Of a stretch of DNA of 64,000 nt, positions 1-12,739 are shown one piece after another. The stretch's first letter is position 1; the number at the start of each line of letters is the position of its first letter. The DNA is taken from positions 33,921,206 to 33,985,205 of the forward strand of contig NC_044919.1 in the NCBI RefSeq assembly GCF_003576645.1, read 5' to 3'. The position numbers and the translations under genes are program-made. This DNA comes from Ipomoea triloba (Eukaryota > Streptophyta > Magnoliopsida > Solanales > Convolvulaceae). Below the pieces are notes generated by a model. It was not told the origin of the DNA. It ran no database searches and was given only the letters and a program-made list of their open reading frames with translations.

Positions 1-2776
1 CATTCTGGTTCCAAAATATCAAGTATTAGTGAGAACTCATCCATGTTATGTCATTGGAGATTAGGTCATATCTCCCTTGAACGTATAAAGAGATTAGTAA
101 ATGATGGGGTACTTAGTACTCTTGATTATACTGATTTCTAGACTTGTATAGACTGCATTAAGGGAAAGCAAAAGAACAAGTCTAAAAAAGGTTTCAAAAG
201 GAGTTCAAGCATATTGAAAATCATGCACACTGACATTTGTTGTCCAGATATGGATATGCCAAGTCATAAGTATTTCATCACCTTTATTGATGATTACTCG
301 CGATTTACTTATGTGTATTTTATTCATAATAAAAACGAAGCATTGGATGCCTTCAAGTCATTTAAGGCTGAAGTTGAGAACTAATGTGGGAAACAAATAC
401 AGATAGTAAGATCCGACAGAGGTGGTGAATACTATGGTAGGTACACTGAAAGTGGACAAGCACCTGGTCCATTTGCTAAGTTTGTTCAAGAACATGAGAT
501 TGTTGCCCAATATACCATGCATGGTTCTTTGGACCAAAATGGTGATGCTGAAAGAAGAAACCGAACGCTTATTGACATAGTGCGGAGTATGCTTAGCAAC
601 TCCAAACTTCCTTGGTTTTTGTGGGCCGAAACACTTAAGAAGGCAACGTATATATTAAAACGTGTTCCAACGAAGGCTGTCCCAAAGACACCATTTGAGT
701 TATTTAAAGGTTGGAAACCGAGTTTGCAACATATGCGTGTTTGGGATGCCCGTTTGAGGTACGGGTATATAACCCACAAGAAAAGAAGTTTGACCCAAGA
801 ACTATTAGTGATTTCTTTATTGGATACGCATAGTCCTCCAAAGGGTATAGATTTTACTGTCCATCTCATTCAACTAGGATCGTGGAATCAATAAATGCTA
901 AGTTTCTTGAAAATGACATGATTAGTGGGAGGGATAGATTCAATGATTTGATTTCTAATCATGATCATATTGAATCATGTCCTCCTACATCATCACATAG
1001 GTTGATAATAGATTCAAGTAACCCTCAAGATCAAACGGGTATTGAACAACCTATTGAAGAAATTCCACGAGATGCTGATATTATCTCAACTGATCAACCA
1101 ATTCAGGAAATTCCTAAAGCGCTAGTTGAACCACTAACTTCTCAAGGAGATGGTAGTTCAACTTTGAGGCGATCTGTTCGAGATAAAAGATCAGCAATTC
1201 CTAGTGATTACATAGTGTATCTGCAAGAGTCTGATGTTGGAGCTGAAAATGATCTAGAAATGTTTTCACAAGCCATAAATTGTAAAGAGTCAGATTTATG
1301 GTATGAAGCCATGAAGGAAGAAATGAATTCCATGCGGAGCAATGGGGTTTGAGACCTTGTTGAGTTGCCTAATGGGGCCAATGCCATTGGCTGTAAATGG
1401 GTCTATAAGACTAAAAATGACTCATTAGCCAACATCGAGCGATACAAGGCTAGGCTCGTTGCTAAAGGATTCACTCAAAAAGAAGGAATCGATTACACGG
1501 AGACCTTTTCTCCTGTATCGAAGAAAGATTCACTTCGCATAATCTTGGCTTTAGTTGCACATTTCAATTTTGAATTGCAGCAAATGGATGTGAAAACAAC
1601 ATTCCTTCATGGTGATCTAGAAGAGGTGGTTTATATGAAACAACCTGAAGGATTATCTTCTAGTGAAGGCAATCATTTGGTTTGCAAGCTCAAAAAGTCC
1701 ATTTATGGTTTAAAACAAGCATCCCGCCAATGGTATATCAAGTTTGACGGAGTCATTTCATCATATGGTTTTGTTGAAAGTATCCTAGATCATTGCATAT
1801 AGCAGAAGACAAGTGGGAGTAAAATTTGTTTTATTGTTTTATATGTGGATGATATTTTTCTTGCATCAAATGATAAGGAAATGCTGCACGAGGTTAAACA
1901 ATTCCTTTCTTAGAACTTTGATATGAAAGATATGGGTGAGGCATCTTATGTCATTGGCATAAAGATCCATAGCGATAGATCCCGAGGCATTCTAGGACTA
2001 TTGCAGGAAACCTATATCAACAAAGTCTTAGAAAGATTTCGGATGAATGATTGTTCACCGAGTACAGCTCCTATCGTGAGAGGTGATAAATTCAGTTTGG
2101 ACTCCTATATTTCTGTTGTCGGTTGTCTCGGGTATGTTCAAGTATGTACTTGGTCGGACATCGCCTTTACTGTTGGAATGCTGGGACGATATCAAAGTGA
2201 TCCGGGTTTAGACCAATGGAGAGCTGCAAAGAAGGTTTTGAGATATCTCAAAGGTACCAAGGATTATAAGCTTGTGTTCAGGAAGATGAACACTTTGGAT
2301 ATTGTGGGGTACTCTGACGCGAACTTTGCCGGTTGCATTGATTCTCGGAAATCAACTTCGGGAAACATTTTCATTATGGTCGGTGGAGCTATTTCATGGA
2401 GAAGTGTTAAACAAACTCTTGTCACCACTTCAACCATGGAAGCCGGGTTCGTTTATTGTTTTGAGACTACATCTCAAGGTGTATAGCTTAAGAATTTCAT
2501 TTCAGGGTTTAGAATTATGGATTCTATTCTAAGCCGTTAAAGGTTTATTGTGACAACTCAGCTGCGATATTCCTGGCTAAGAACAATAAGAGTGGGAGTC
2601 GAAGCAAACATATCGACACCAAGTACTTAGCCATCAGGGAGCGTGTTAAAGATAGGAAAGTGGTCATTGAGCACATAAGCACTGAGTTGATGATTGTTGG
2701 TCCCCTCACTAAAGGCATGCCACCATTCAAGTTTAGGGATTTTGTTGAGAAAATGGGACTTGCGCCCACTTTGTAA
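1..2776 (+). pseudogene. Ty1/copia retrotransposon pol remnant (integrase, reverse transcriptase, RNase H)
   Basis: This is the 3' two thirds of a copia-type polyprotein; the 5' part lies left of the window. In order it shows a GAG-pre-integrase zinc-finger-like region (1-200), an integrase core with DYSRF (about 292) and SDRGGEY (about 415), a reverse transcriptase with YVDD at 1842-1853, and an RNase H region with SDANFAGC (about 2311). Integrase before reverse transcriptase defines the copia order. The frame is broken by stops at 139, 382, 831, 1350, 1800, 1911 and 2484, a frameshift near 750-765 and another near 2530-2540. The last frame ends with TAA at 2774-2776. The copy cannot encode a working polyprotein. 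The clade within copia was not determined. Confidence 0.95.
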
Positions 2777-3040
2777 AATTTGTATACATTCAGTTATTAT
2801 ATGAAATTCTTAAAGCATTCAGATATTTTCTCATTATTGTATTGTGCACATATTTCGTTGAGAAAATATATTTTTGGACCTGGATTAAACATAAGGTTTA
2901 TCCATTAAGTTTTTGATTACCACAAGAAATGCTTAGAGAACAAGTTACATTGTGACTATAGTATATGCTACTCACTTTAAGAGGACGTATCTCTATAGTT
3001 CATGTTTTTTTTTTTGTTTCCTTTGAGTTTGTAATTGCAC

Positions 3041-3052
3041 CAAGTGGGAGAA
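3041..3052 (+). other. Polypurine tract of the copia element
   Basis: The purine-rich CAAGTGGGAGAA directly precedes a TG dinucleotide, as expected for the plus-strand primer next to a copia 3' LTR. A 277 bp non-coding stretch (2777-3052) with a T-run at 3005-3016 separates it from the end of pol. Confidence 0.75.
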
Positions 3053-3306
3053 TGTAACATTTTCCATTCAAAATGTGGTGCAATTATGGCCTTCAATGAC
3101 CATAATGTGGTACCTTAATTAGAGGTTGTAACGGCTACCGTTACAACCGATACAAGATCCTATATTGATGGTTCTATAGGCTATATAAGCAATGGTCCCC
3201 CACTGTTCAGGTTACTAACTACACCATCTATACTAAAAACCTGAGAACAAGTGGGAGACACTCTGCAGGAATCCTACCACTACCAATACATTCAACATCA
3301 TCAACA
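3053..3306 (+). mobile_element. 3' LTR of the copia element
   Basis: It begins TGTAACATTTTCC right after the polypurine tract. The proposed end is the CA of ATCATCAACA at 3306, giving about 254 bp. A TATA-like CTATATAAGC lies near 3181, consistent with an LTR promoter. A second purine-rich AACAAGTGGGAGA occurs near 3247. The right end is an estimate, because the 5' LTR is outside the window and cannot be compared. Confidence 0.6.
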
Positions 3307-4845
3307 ATAGGTAATCCTAAGGACAATTATGGCTGGAGGTTAGTCTAATTATGCAATTTGCTTACAGCAGTCTGATAAGTTTGACAATTTGGCTTGCAAC
3401 TTTTCGGCACTCCTTGTAGCTATTTGAAATTTGCTTCTTATCACCTTCAAAAATCTTCTAAATCTGACATTGATTAGTCTTGGAACTTGAAGCCACCATT
3501 TTGACTAATTTGCACCTCCTGATAATGTGAACATTTGAGTTGTTCCTTTCTTGATTAGATAAATCAAGTTAATCTTTCAAATAATTCAAACTGGTGAATC
3601 TTGCTTGAGCTTAAATAATTTCACAGAAAAATTCTTTATCTTTTTCGCAATTTTGAACTCAGCTCCAAGTTAGAAATATTAGATTTGCTCCTTCGAATTA
3701 TTTTTCCCAGGCCATCCTCTTTCCATTTTTGACAGTTGACCTCTTCCTCTTCTTCCAATTGAGGTCATCCTCTTTCTAGATACTTAGCCTTAGCCTCTTT
3801 CCAAATATAGTAGTAAGCCTCTGGAAGACTTCCTCATACTTGGCCTCTTTCCAAATATAGTAGTAAGCCTCATCCTCTTTAGTCATAGGTCAACCTCATC
3901 CTTTTATACTTACTCATGAGGTCTCCTCCAGACTTAGCCACATCCTTAATTAGCTGCTTAGAATAAAATTGTTATCACAAGGTTTCGAACGGTAGACCTT
4001 GTTATTCATGCTAAGCGTTTTGACCAATATAATGTTCCTCATTAACTCATTGGTTAATATTATTTTCAAATATTATGTCTTATCCTCATCAGCCTTTGTC
4101 ATCCTCATTTGTCTTTTAAAATAAAATGTAGAGCTTAAGTTTTGAACCCATGACCTTAGGTCATCCTCATTTGTCTCCTCCAGACTTAGCCACATCCTTA
4201 GCTCCATAGAATAAAAGACCTTGTTATTACCTTGTTCCACATCCTTAGCTCCATAGAATAAAAGACCTTGTTATTCATGTTTTGACCAAGCTTAAGTTTC
4301 AAACCCGTGACCTTTAATTTCTTAATAATGCATTTTGCTTGCCAATTGTTCCATTTGATCTTTGCTAACAAGTCCTCTTCCATTTCTATTACTTGAGCCT
4401 TTTGTTACTTTCTTTGCCCAAATAAATTTATACTTTATGGGATTCAAACCAAGTTCTTTCCTTCTTTAAGAATTCTTCAAACTTGACACTTAGAATCTTT
4501 TTCTAGTACGAATTGGGTTTTTAATTTTTCAAACTAAAATACATTTTTAGCTCATCAAAATCTTATTACAAATGTTTCTAACAAAATCTAGTTACAAAGT
4601 GTTCCTAATATTCATCTCCATTGGAGAGAGTTATAGGTTGATCTAGTAGAGAGAGAAATCATATCTAACCTAGAGAGAAGAAATCTAAACTAAAAATACA
4701 AAAAACATAGAAATAATTCGGCCAAACATCATTTTATACACTGAAAACTGTAGCGCACACAAGGCTCGTATGCGCGTACGCCACTAATACACGACTCTTT
4801 TAAGTAGGTCGCGCCACACCCGGCCCAAATTTTCTGCATGCAATC
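3307..4845. other. Intergenic, AT-rich, with short direct repeats; no gene seen
   Basis: No supported coding region. Two local duplications stand out: a 29 bp unit GCCTCTTTCCAAATATAG... at 3793 and 3843 (period 50), and a 38 bp unit CACATCCTTAGCTCCATAG... at 4191 and 4238 (period 47). The phrase TCCTCCAGACTTAGCCACAT also appears near 3924 and 4176. This looks like slippage-prone repeat debris. Confidence 0.6.
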
Positions 4846-5090
4846 ATTATTGCATGGACCATGGTCCACACAGCTGTGTGGGCCAAAAATAAAAAGTACA
4901 TTATTTTTGTAATGAAAGTACATTATTTTTATACTGTAGGTACATTATTTTTGTACTGAAGGTACATTATTTGATATATACTGTCAAATAATGTACTTAC
5001 AATACAAAAATAATGTACCTTCATTATAAAAATAATGTACTTTTTATTTTTGGTCCACACAGGTGTGTGGACCATGGTCCATGCAATAAT
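4846..5090. mobile_element. Hairpin foldback element, about 245 bp (MITE-like)
   Basis: Both ends carry ATTATTGCATGGACCATGGT in inverted orientation, and the arms continue inward through GTCCACAC, an A/T-rich stretch and repeated GTACATTATTTTT motifs to a centre near 4970. Nearly the whole unit can fold on itself. No clear target duplication was found, so the superfamily is open. No coding capacity. Confidence 0.7.
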
Positions 5091-5742
5091 TTTACTTCTG
5101 CGCATGTATGACTTGTACGTGCGTACAGGGGTAGTACACAGTCCAGTTTTCCATGCATTTTCTTCATTTGCCATTTTCTTGCATCCAATTGCCTTCAAAC
5201 TACTCAAACATCTCACAAGTGCTCATTCCAACGTTAGTTCCCAAATACAATTTGTATGAAAATAGAACAATTAAGCACACAAATCAACCCAAAAGAACTT
5301 CAAACAATGCAATATAAATCATTCAAACACCTTATAAAGTAAGGCATATGTGGCACTCATCAGTCGGGTCGGGACTGAACCTAAAAGTCTTTGAGCAAAT
5401 TAAAGACTCATTAAGCTAGGAAGAAGCTTTATCTTCAAGTTGGGTCGGACAATACTCTCGATCAAGTCGGACGTGGTCGAACAATGACCCTCTCTATGCA
5501 TGGAGTCAGATCCAATCTGGTGCTCAGTACGTATGGGTCGATAGACCCGATGTATATTCCCTATCATATATAATTAAAAAAAATATTAGGATTGCTAGGA
5601 TTATGAAAATATTTAAATAATCATTATTATTAGAAAAAACATTAGGATTATGAAAATATTTAAATAATCATTATTATTAGGAAAAACATATCTTTGTACA
5701 TATTATATTAGGATTAGGAACTATAACACTCAATATAATATT
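5091..5742. other. Intergenic with a 47 bp tandem duplication; no gene seen
   Basis: No supported coding region. A unit beginning AGGATTATGAAAATATTT is present twice, at 5597 and 5644. The part around 5360-5570 is less AT-rich and was not assigned to any family. The last nine bases are the left target duplication of the next element. Confidence 0.55.
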
Positions 5743-6715
5743 GGGAAAAGGGTCAAATAAGCCCCTAAACATTACTCAAGAAGTCAATTAGGCCCTCTAA
5801 CTTTCAAACATTACAATTAAACCCATGAACATGTCATTCTAGAGCAATAAAGTCCACAAACATGTTGGTGACCTGTAATTACAGGTCACTTAGAATTACG
5901 GCGAACCTCCAATGATCGTCCAATAAATTTCCGGCAACAATGTCAAATACCGGCCACCGTAAAAAGGGGCCCACAAAACTTTCTGATTCTCTCATTTTCG
6001 CAATTACACCCTCTCTGATGTCCAATCACATAATGAACCTATCCATCGTACGGAAGTTCTAAAGAACCGCCGAGAAACGCACCTGATAATTCCTCCGGCA
6101 CGACAGCATGGTCGCTCTCGTTGGAACAGCTCTTCCTTCTCCGTTTAACTATGTTCATCCTACCTGACAAAAAATTAATAACACTCAGTATACTTAACCC
6201 CCCAAAAAATTGAGAGATTTATAAGATTTATTTGATATTTACTATTTATGGTGTAATCCGATTGGAACTCATCGGCGGCGCTCGGTATATTCAACCATTT
6301 CTTCACCACCGCTTTGGTCCAAGAAGAAGACTACAATAAATGGCAAGAACTCATCTTTATACAGCCATTTGTATACAGTACATATGCAAAACTAATTAAC
6401 CATCAAAGAAACAGAAGAACCCACCTTGGAAATCTTGCGTTCTTGTTTTATGGCGGCCCTTCTCCGGTGTGTTGTGGTCCAAAGACCGGCGACCGTAACA
6501 GTCGCTAGTATTTGACACTGTTGCCGGAAATTTATCGGACGGTTCACAGGAGTTGGTCAAAATTCTAGGTGACCTATAATCATAGGTCCCCAATAGGTTT
6601 GTGGGTCTTATTGCTCCAAAATGACATGTTCGTATGTTTAATTGCAACATTTGAAAGTTGAAAGGCCTAATTGACTTCTTGAATAATGTTTAAGGGCTTA
6701 TTTGACCCTTTTCCC
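5743..6715. mobile_element. Long-armed foldback element with 9 bp target duplication (MULE-like, non-autonomous)
   Basis: The unit starts GGGAAAAGGGTCAAATAAGC and ends with the inverted counterpart GCTTATTTGACCCTTTTCCC. Inverted similarity extends roughly 230 bp inward, through blocks such as TTTCCGGCAACAATGTCAAA near 5930 and its counterpart near 6515. The 9 bp TATAATATT flanks both sides (5734-5742 and 6716-6724). Long arms with 9 bp duplications are typical of Mutator-like elements, so assignment there is by inference. The inner segment has no transposase. Partial relatives lie near 35100-35480 and 44940-45075. Confidence 0.85.
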
Positions 6716-6724
6716 TATAATATT

Positions 6725-8377
6725 CCTAGAATAGTTAGGATTATGAAACTCTAATATTCCTAAAATAAAATTAGTTAAGTATTCTTAAAATAATTTTGGG
6801 TCGCATAAAATAATTTAATAATAGGCTAACATAATTTTAGATCATATAAGAAAATAATTTTGAAGGTATTAGTATAAAAAATAATATTAGCAAAAATAAC
6901 CGGGTATTCGTATCAAAAATAATATTAGTAAAAATAACCGAATATCACGATCAACTCTTTAAAGGATGCTTCATCTTTGAAGCTCAAACCACTCCAAGAA
7001 TGACAATGAGAAGACATGCTTACGCAATTGCATACAAACAAGGATACGGAAGGCATCATGCAACACAGAGACTCAAACTTAAATTTAATATACCTTAGAG
7101 AAAAGTAATGCACCCCAAAGATGAGGTATTACACCATTTCATTCACCTGAATCTTGTCTTCATCTCCATCAGTGACCCGACCGCATATCATCCATCAATG
7201 GTGACATTCAGTACGTGCGGGGGAATCATATTGCAACTCACTTGGATGTTGCCATCCGGTTTGCTTCAATTTGGCTGCTATTATTTTAGTCCATGATTTT
7301 GTGAATTATGATCAGACATAGAGAGAGAAAAAAAAGGATTTTCTAGGATTTCCTTTGCCATCGGAAAATATCATTTCTTAAAATAGGTTTTACGATAAAA
7401 ACTAAAAAATCATCGGAAGGGCTAAAAGTATGAAAAGTATGATAGCCTGGGGTGTTAAATGCCAAAAATGATTGGCTGAAACTAAATTTAGAATATTCAC
7501 CAAAGAGAAGAGATCTCCGCTTCATTGAGAAAATTAAAAAAGAATTAAGAGACACAAATACCATTGCCTGAAATAGGGTTACACCGGAAAAGTCGTCAGA
7601 ATGACTAAAAATGTCCAAAATATGACAGTCTATGATGCTATGAAAAAAAAAACAATAGTTCGAGACTAAATTTGAAATAGTCACAAAAGATAATAGAGCT
7701 CCACTGATTAATTATCTCTTATATATTATATATGCTCAACACGATACGATTGAAGCATGTGTTCCATCTCAACTAAAAGCTTAAACTGATAGTTGGGTTA
7801 TACACTTATTTTTATATATTATATGTTCAACACATTCTCTAACATGTGTGAGCCAGTTAATTTTTGATAGACTCCAAACAATACGTGGAACATAATCTGT
7901 TTTTTTTAGATGACGTGGAGATCTGAACTCATGATATTTGGCATTAGATTTGCTTGGATACCAAATTGAAGGATGTACTTAATCTTAATTAAAAGTCTAA
8001 TTAAAAGTCTATGTTAATATATAGTTGAATTGCAATTTTTTGTTATTGGAATAATCGATTGAAACTTAATTAATAATAAAAACAATTTTTAGTTTTTATC
8101 GGATATATGGAGGGAATAAAAAAAAATTGTGATGTATACACACTGTTTAATACATGTTTAGGTCATACCTGAGATCTTTCGTGCTTGAAAACAATCCGTA
8201 TTCATTACCAAACGAACATATCACATGAAATGGATGAAAATAATACGTATACATTACAAAACCAATAAACGTACCATATATATATAGAGAGAGAGAGCCA
8301 CATGCTTGCACTCTTTCACGCTCATTTACATAGATTGTTTGAAGAAATTAAAAATCTAGTTTTGAAAATCAAGATTA
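6725..8377. other. Intergenic; no recognised gene
   Basis: AT-rich DNA with no supported reading frame. About 7108-7300 is less AT-rich and could be gene debris, but nothing recognisable is encoded. Segments at about 7340-7510 and 7560-7690 resemble each other loosely, suggesting an old tandem duplication. A TATA run at 8275-8286 followed by a GA repeat lies about 95 bp before the next start codon. Confidence 0.5.
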
Positions 8378-9418
8378 ATGGAAAACCTCATTAAGTTGTT
8401 CGCCATCATTTTCCTCTTACTTGAGCTCCTTTATTCTGCTGCTGGTATTTTCTTTTCAAAAATTCTTGATCAATAAATTTAATTTGCTTATGCGGTTTTT
8501 ATTACATTATGTTATATATATATTCGAAAGAATTGGGATCATCATTTACCTACAAAGTTTAATTTGATTTCAAGATATATTAACAGTAGTAATTAAGACT
8601 TTAATATATATGAACGGAGTAATATTTATCGCTTTATTATAAAATTGAAAAAAATTATATTCTTTCGTACATAGTAATTATTCATTGATATATATACTTA
8701 GAGATGTCAATTGGCCCATACATATTAATTTTGGGTCAACCTTGTCGGGTTGGATCACAATTATGTGTTATCCGTGAGATGGATCGAGCGGGTCAATATC
8801 AAAATGTTATACTTATACTGAATAATATAATATAATCAATAATAAAATTTTGTTACTTGTAAAAAAAAAAGTGCAATACTTTTGATGGAAAATGTAACAT
8901 TTTTACATTTAATGTAAAAATATTACACTTTCCTTTATAAGTAATGTTGGCAAGTGTTCCTATGTAATAATTAAGTTGAAGTAATGTATAGGTTGGTGTA
9001 AATATTTATTTTGAATTTTAAATTCATCTCTATTAATTTAAATTAATGTTAGTTTTGGAATTTGTAAAATTAATTTGTAATTCAATGCATATAGTTATTG
9101 AAACTTGCAATTATAGTAAATGTGAACACAATAGATGCCTACCATTGAGCATTAAATGTAAAAATAATTCTAATTCAGATGTTGCATAGAGACATGATGT
9201 TTAACAAATATTTCGTTTCCCAAAGATGTTTATTCGTATTTCGAACAGACTTTTTTTCAATTCAGCCATTTAAAATAAATTTGATAATTAATGCAGGCAT
9301 CCCAAAAGTTTGTTTCCGAAACGGCGGCGTATTGGGTAGGCGGGAATTGGAGTCAAAAATTTTCACCAACGGATTTTGCTTTATTATAGATATGATGATT
9401 ATTTTTAAATATAAATAA
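8378..9418 (+). CDS. Possible small secreted peptide gene (two exons, tentative)
   Basis: Exon 1 (8378-8444) encodes MENLIKLFAIIFLLLELLYS, a hydrophobic stretch that reads well as a signal peptide ending near SAAG. A GT at 8445 and an AG ending at 9296 would join it in frame to exon 2 (9297-9418), giving 62 residues. The mature part holds two cysteines and a basic GRR. A TATA run sits about 95 bp upstream. I recognise no family. The 852 bp intron, the short second exon and the lack of a clear cysteine pattern leave this uncertain: it may be a decayed gene or a chance reading frame behind a real first exon. Confidence 0.3.
8700..8960. repeat. Intronic or intergenic repeat-like segment with short inverted arms
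   Basis: GTGCAATACTTTTGATGG near 8871 pairs imperfectly with a later TATTACACTTTCC, around a central TTACATTTAATGTAAA. The preceding stretch (8700-8810) resembles dispersed plant repeat DNA but was not assigned. It lies within the proposed intron of the small peptide gene. Confidence 0.35.
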
Positions 9419-9615
9419 TATATTCATTTAAAAAATGAAAAATACAATTTATTACGAAGTAACTTTCAGCTAATTTTTTTACTTTCCATTAAATATTAAA
9501 AAGTTAAATTATTTTTTAGGTTTCTAGCCTAATATTTGCTCACGGCTCCATATCCATTTGCGCCAAATAAATTAGTTTTCCGCTTGAGTACATTTGGCCC
9601 ATTGTTGTCGTTAAC

Positions 9616-12523
9616 ATGTCAACCCCCGCAGAGTCACCTTCTGAACACTGCGAAGGAGAACGAGAATCTCTGCCATCAACTCACCACCCTTCTGCCCCTT
9701 CTCATGAGGTATTGCATAAGCTTTGTGTGCGATGTTGCGATGTTTATGTTCCCGAGTTCCAAATTAGGGTTTATTATTTTTTCTTCATTTCTCTATGCCG
9801 AAGCTACCTCTGTATATGTATGTACATCTATATGTGAACGATGAAATCTAGGGATTTGAGGACGGATAGTGATTGAAATCATTCATTAGCGCTATTGGAA
9901 ATGCAATTTAGCTTTATGTAAATGGATGCGAGGGGAGCCGTCCGAGTGTGCGACAGCTTGCGCGATAGAGTGATAGACTGCACAGTGGTGTGGACTCGTG
10001 CTATTTCAAAGTAGTGGTGAAACTGTTAAAAAGCTATATTCGTTTTGCTTAATGTTTTTCACAATAAGTTTTTAAAAAATTTAAAACAAAATTTAAATCT
10101 GATTATAAGTTATATAAGCTCTGTAGTTTTTTTTGAAAACATAAGCTCTGTAGTTAATAGACTATGGATTTGTAAAGGAATGTCTGAATTGATATACTAA
10201 GCAGAGTGGTCCACATTTGCAACAGAAAGAGTTCACATACTTGTAAGCCAAAAGCATTTTTGGTCAGGGGTATGAGCCAAGTGAGCATAAAAGGTGATAC
10301 ATGAAGTTTTGAGGTTCATTTTTCCTCAAATGACTAAGCATTGTAGGTTAATTGATAAAAACAGAATCCATTATTGTTAGACTCAGGAAAGACCTAAATT
10401 TCCTCAAGATGTTTAAAGATTTAACATTTTAACTAGTTCACAGTTCCAGCCTTGAATTAAGATAATCGGCACATAATTGCCTCATTTTGTTGTTTTTTTT
10501 TTTTTGTTCCAACTCAAATACACTCACCCACACATACTGGAGTATTTTTCAGTAAAGTAAGATTTGCTGTCGAGGAATTTTATACTGAGCATACGAGTTC
10601 TTAATTATTATCATTTTATTCTTTTATTATTATATGGTTTAGTTGTTCACAGTGCAACTTACTTCATGCTGCAGCTGTTTGATATATCAACAACTGTTGA
10701 TCCTAGTTATGTAATATCTTTGATACGAAAACTCCTACCAACTGAAGTGAAAGATGAAGGCATCTCTGGGAGACAAGAAACTGAAGAATTGAAGACAGCT
10801 TCAGTCTCTGCATCTGAAAATGGAGAAGGGATGTGGGCAAATAATGAAAATGAAGCCGCAGACATGGATGATAATTTTGATAAAGTGGACAAGTTTCAAG
10901 GATTAGATGTCAGGCTATGCCGTGAGAGTACAAAGAAAGGGTCATCAGCAGGAGAAGAAGCCTGGGAAGAGTATGGTTGTATTTTATGGGATCTTGCTGC
11001 GAGTAAAACTCATGCTGAATTCATGGTGCTTGAATTTTCTCTTTCTTTTCATCTTTCTGCATCTTAGCAATCTGTTGGTTTGTATTGTTGGGAGAAGTGG
11101 GTTAAGCTGGTTTGCAGGGAAAGGGTTTGATATCAGGACTTTCAAGTTTACAGTTCAATCCTTGTATAAAGAACCCAGATTGTGAGCTTCAATTTTCCTT
11201 GGTCCTTGTGAGTTGTGACACTATCAACACTGAATTGAATAATTCCCTAGAGCTTTCAGAATGAACTTTTCATTTGATAGGTCAAATGAGAGTGCCAAAA
11301 ACAATTTTGTTACACTCTTTTACTGGGATAGGCTTTCTACTGTCACTATTCATGTCCCCCCCCCCCCCCCCAAATTTTTTAATCTTGTTTAGTTATCACT
11401 GCAGTTTTTAAGTATTATGATTTTTTTTTTTTTTAAATACAGGTTCAAAACCTTATACTTGAAGTTCTGTTTTCCACTCTTGTGGTTTCGAAATCTGCAC
11501 GTATTACAGTGAGTCATATTTCTAATTTAATATTATCTTGTACATCTTACATGGACGGTCTTGATGTTCCCTAATGCATGGAGCTTTTCACTTTCTTAAC
11601 TTGGATATATACTTAAACAGGAAATTAGCCTTGGAATCATTGGAAACCTAGCATGTCATGAACTTTCTCGAAAGAAGATAACTTCCACAAATGGATTGAT
11701 TGGGGCAGTTATGGAGCAGTTATTCCTAGATGACACACCATGCCTTTGTGAAGCATGCCGGTACTATAGCTGAAATTTCAAAGATAATCCATAATTATTT
11801 GTCAAATATTTTACAAACTTTCCTGCATATATTTATCATTTTGTTTAAATCACCTTACTAGGATATTTTTCTTTTTACTGTGCTTTTATTTCTTTACTTC
11901 AGAACATTAAATGGTAACTTTGCTACCACCCCTTTAGCCGTGTTTTGTTATTACCTTCTAGAATGAATTTCAGGTCAGGATGTTAATATGTTATTCTTGT
12001 TCTGAGTCAATTAATTTTTTTTTAAAAACATTTTTTAATCACATTTCAATATATAATGTAGTTGTATGCAATCATCTTCATTATGGTAAGTATTATTATA
12101 CAGGGTAGTAACTTTATGTCTTCAAGGTGACGAGAGTGTTCTTTGGGCAGAAGCCTTGCAGTCTGAGAATATATTATGCCGAATCTTATGGATTATGGAA
12201 AATACTTTAAATCCCAATCTTCTTGAGAAGGTATCAGATTGTGTTACAATTTGTAGTCCATCCAGTCTACTGCATCTCCTATTGTTTCATTTTGCTATCA
12301 AATGGTGTTAGTCAATTGGTACATATTGTGGATGTTAATGTTATATTCAATAATAATTTTTGTTATTGTTTGTATTGTGTTACCATGCCTGAAATTCTGA
12401 ACAGTACATTTGACATGGTATATATTGCACTTGCTGTTTACTATTTAGTATTTACAGGATTTAAATATTGGGTTCTAGGTATTGGCTCCTTGACTTGTGC
12501 ATATTGTGTGCCTCATATGGATG

Positions 12524-12560
<37 letters not shown>

Positions 12561-12667
12561 ATACTAGTATTTTATATGCGCGATGCGCAAAAATATATGG
12601 CCAATATTAATAGTTTAATTCTCAAAGTTAAAATCTTAATTATATTAAAATATTTTTTTAAAATAAT

Positions 12668-12739
<72 letters not shown>

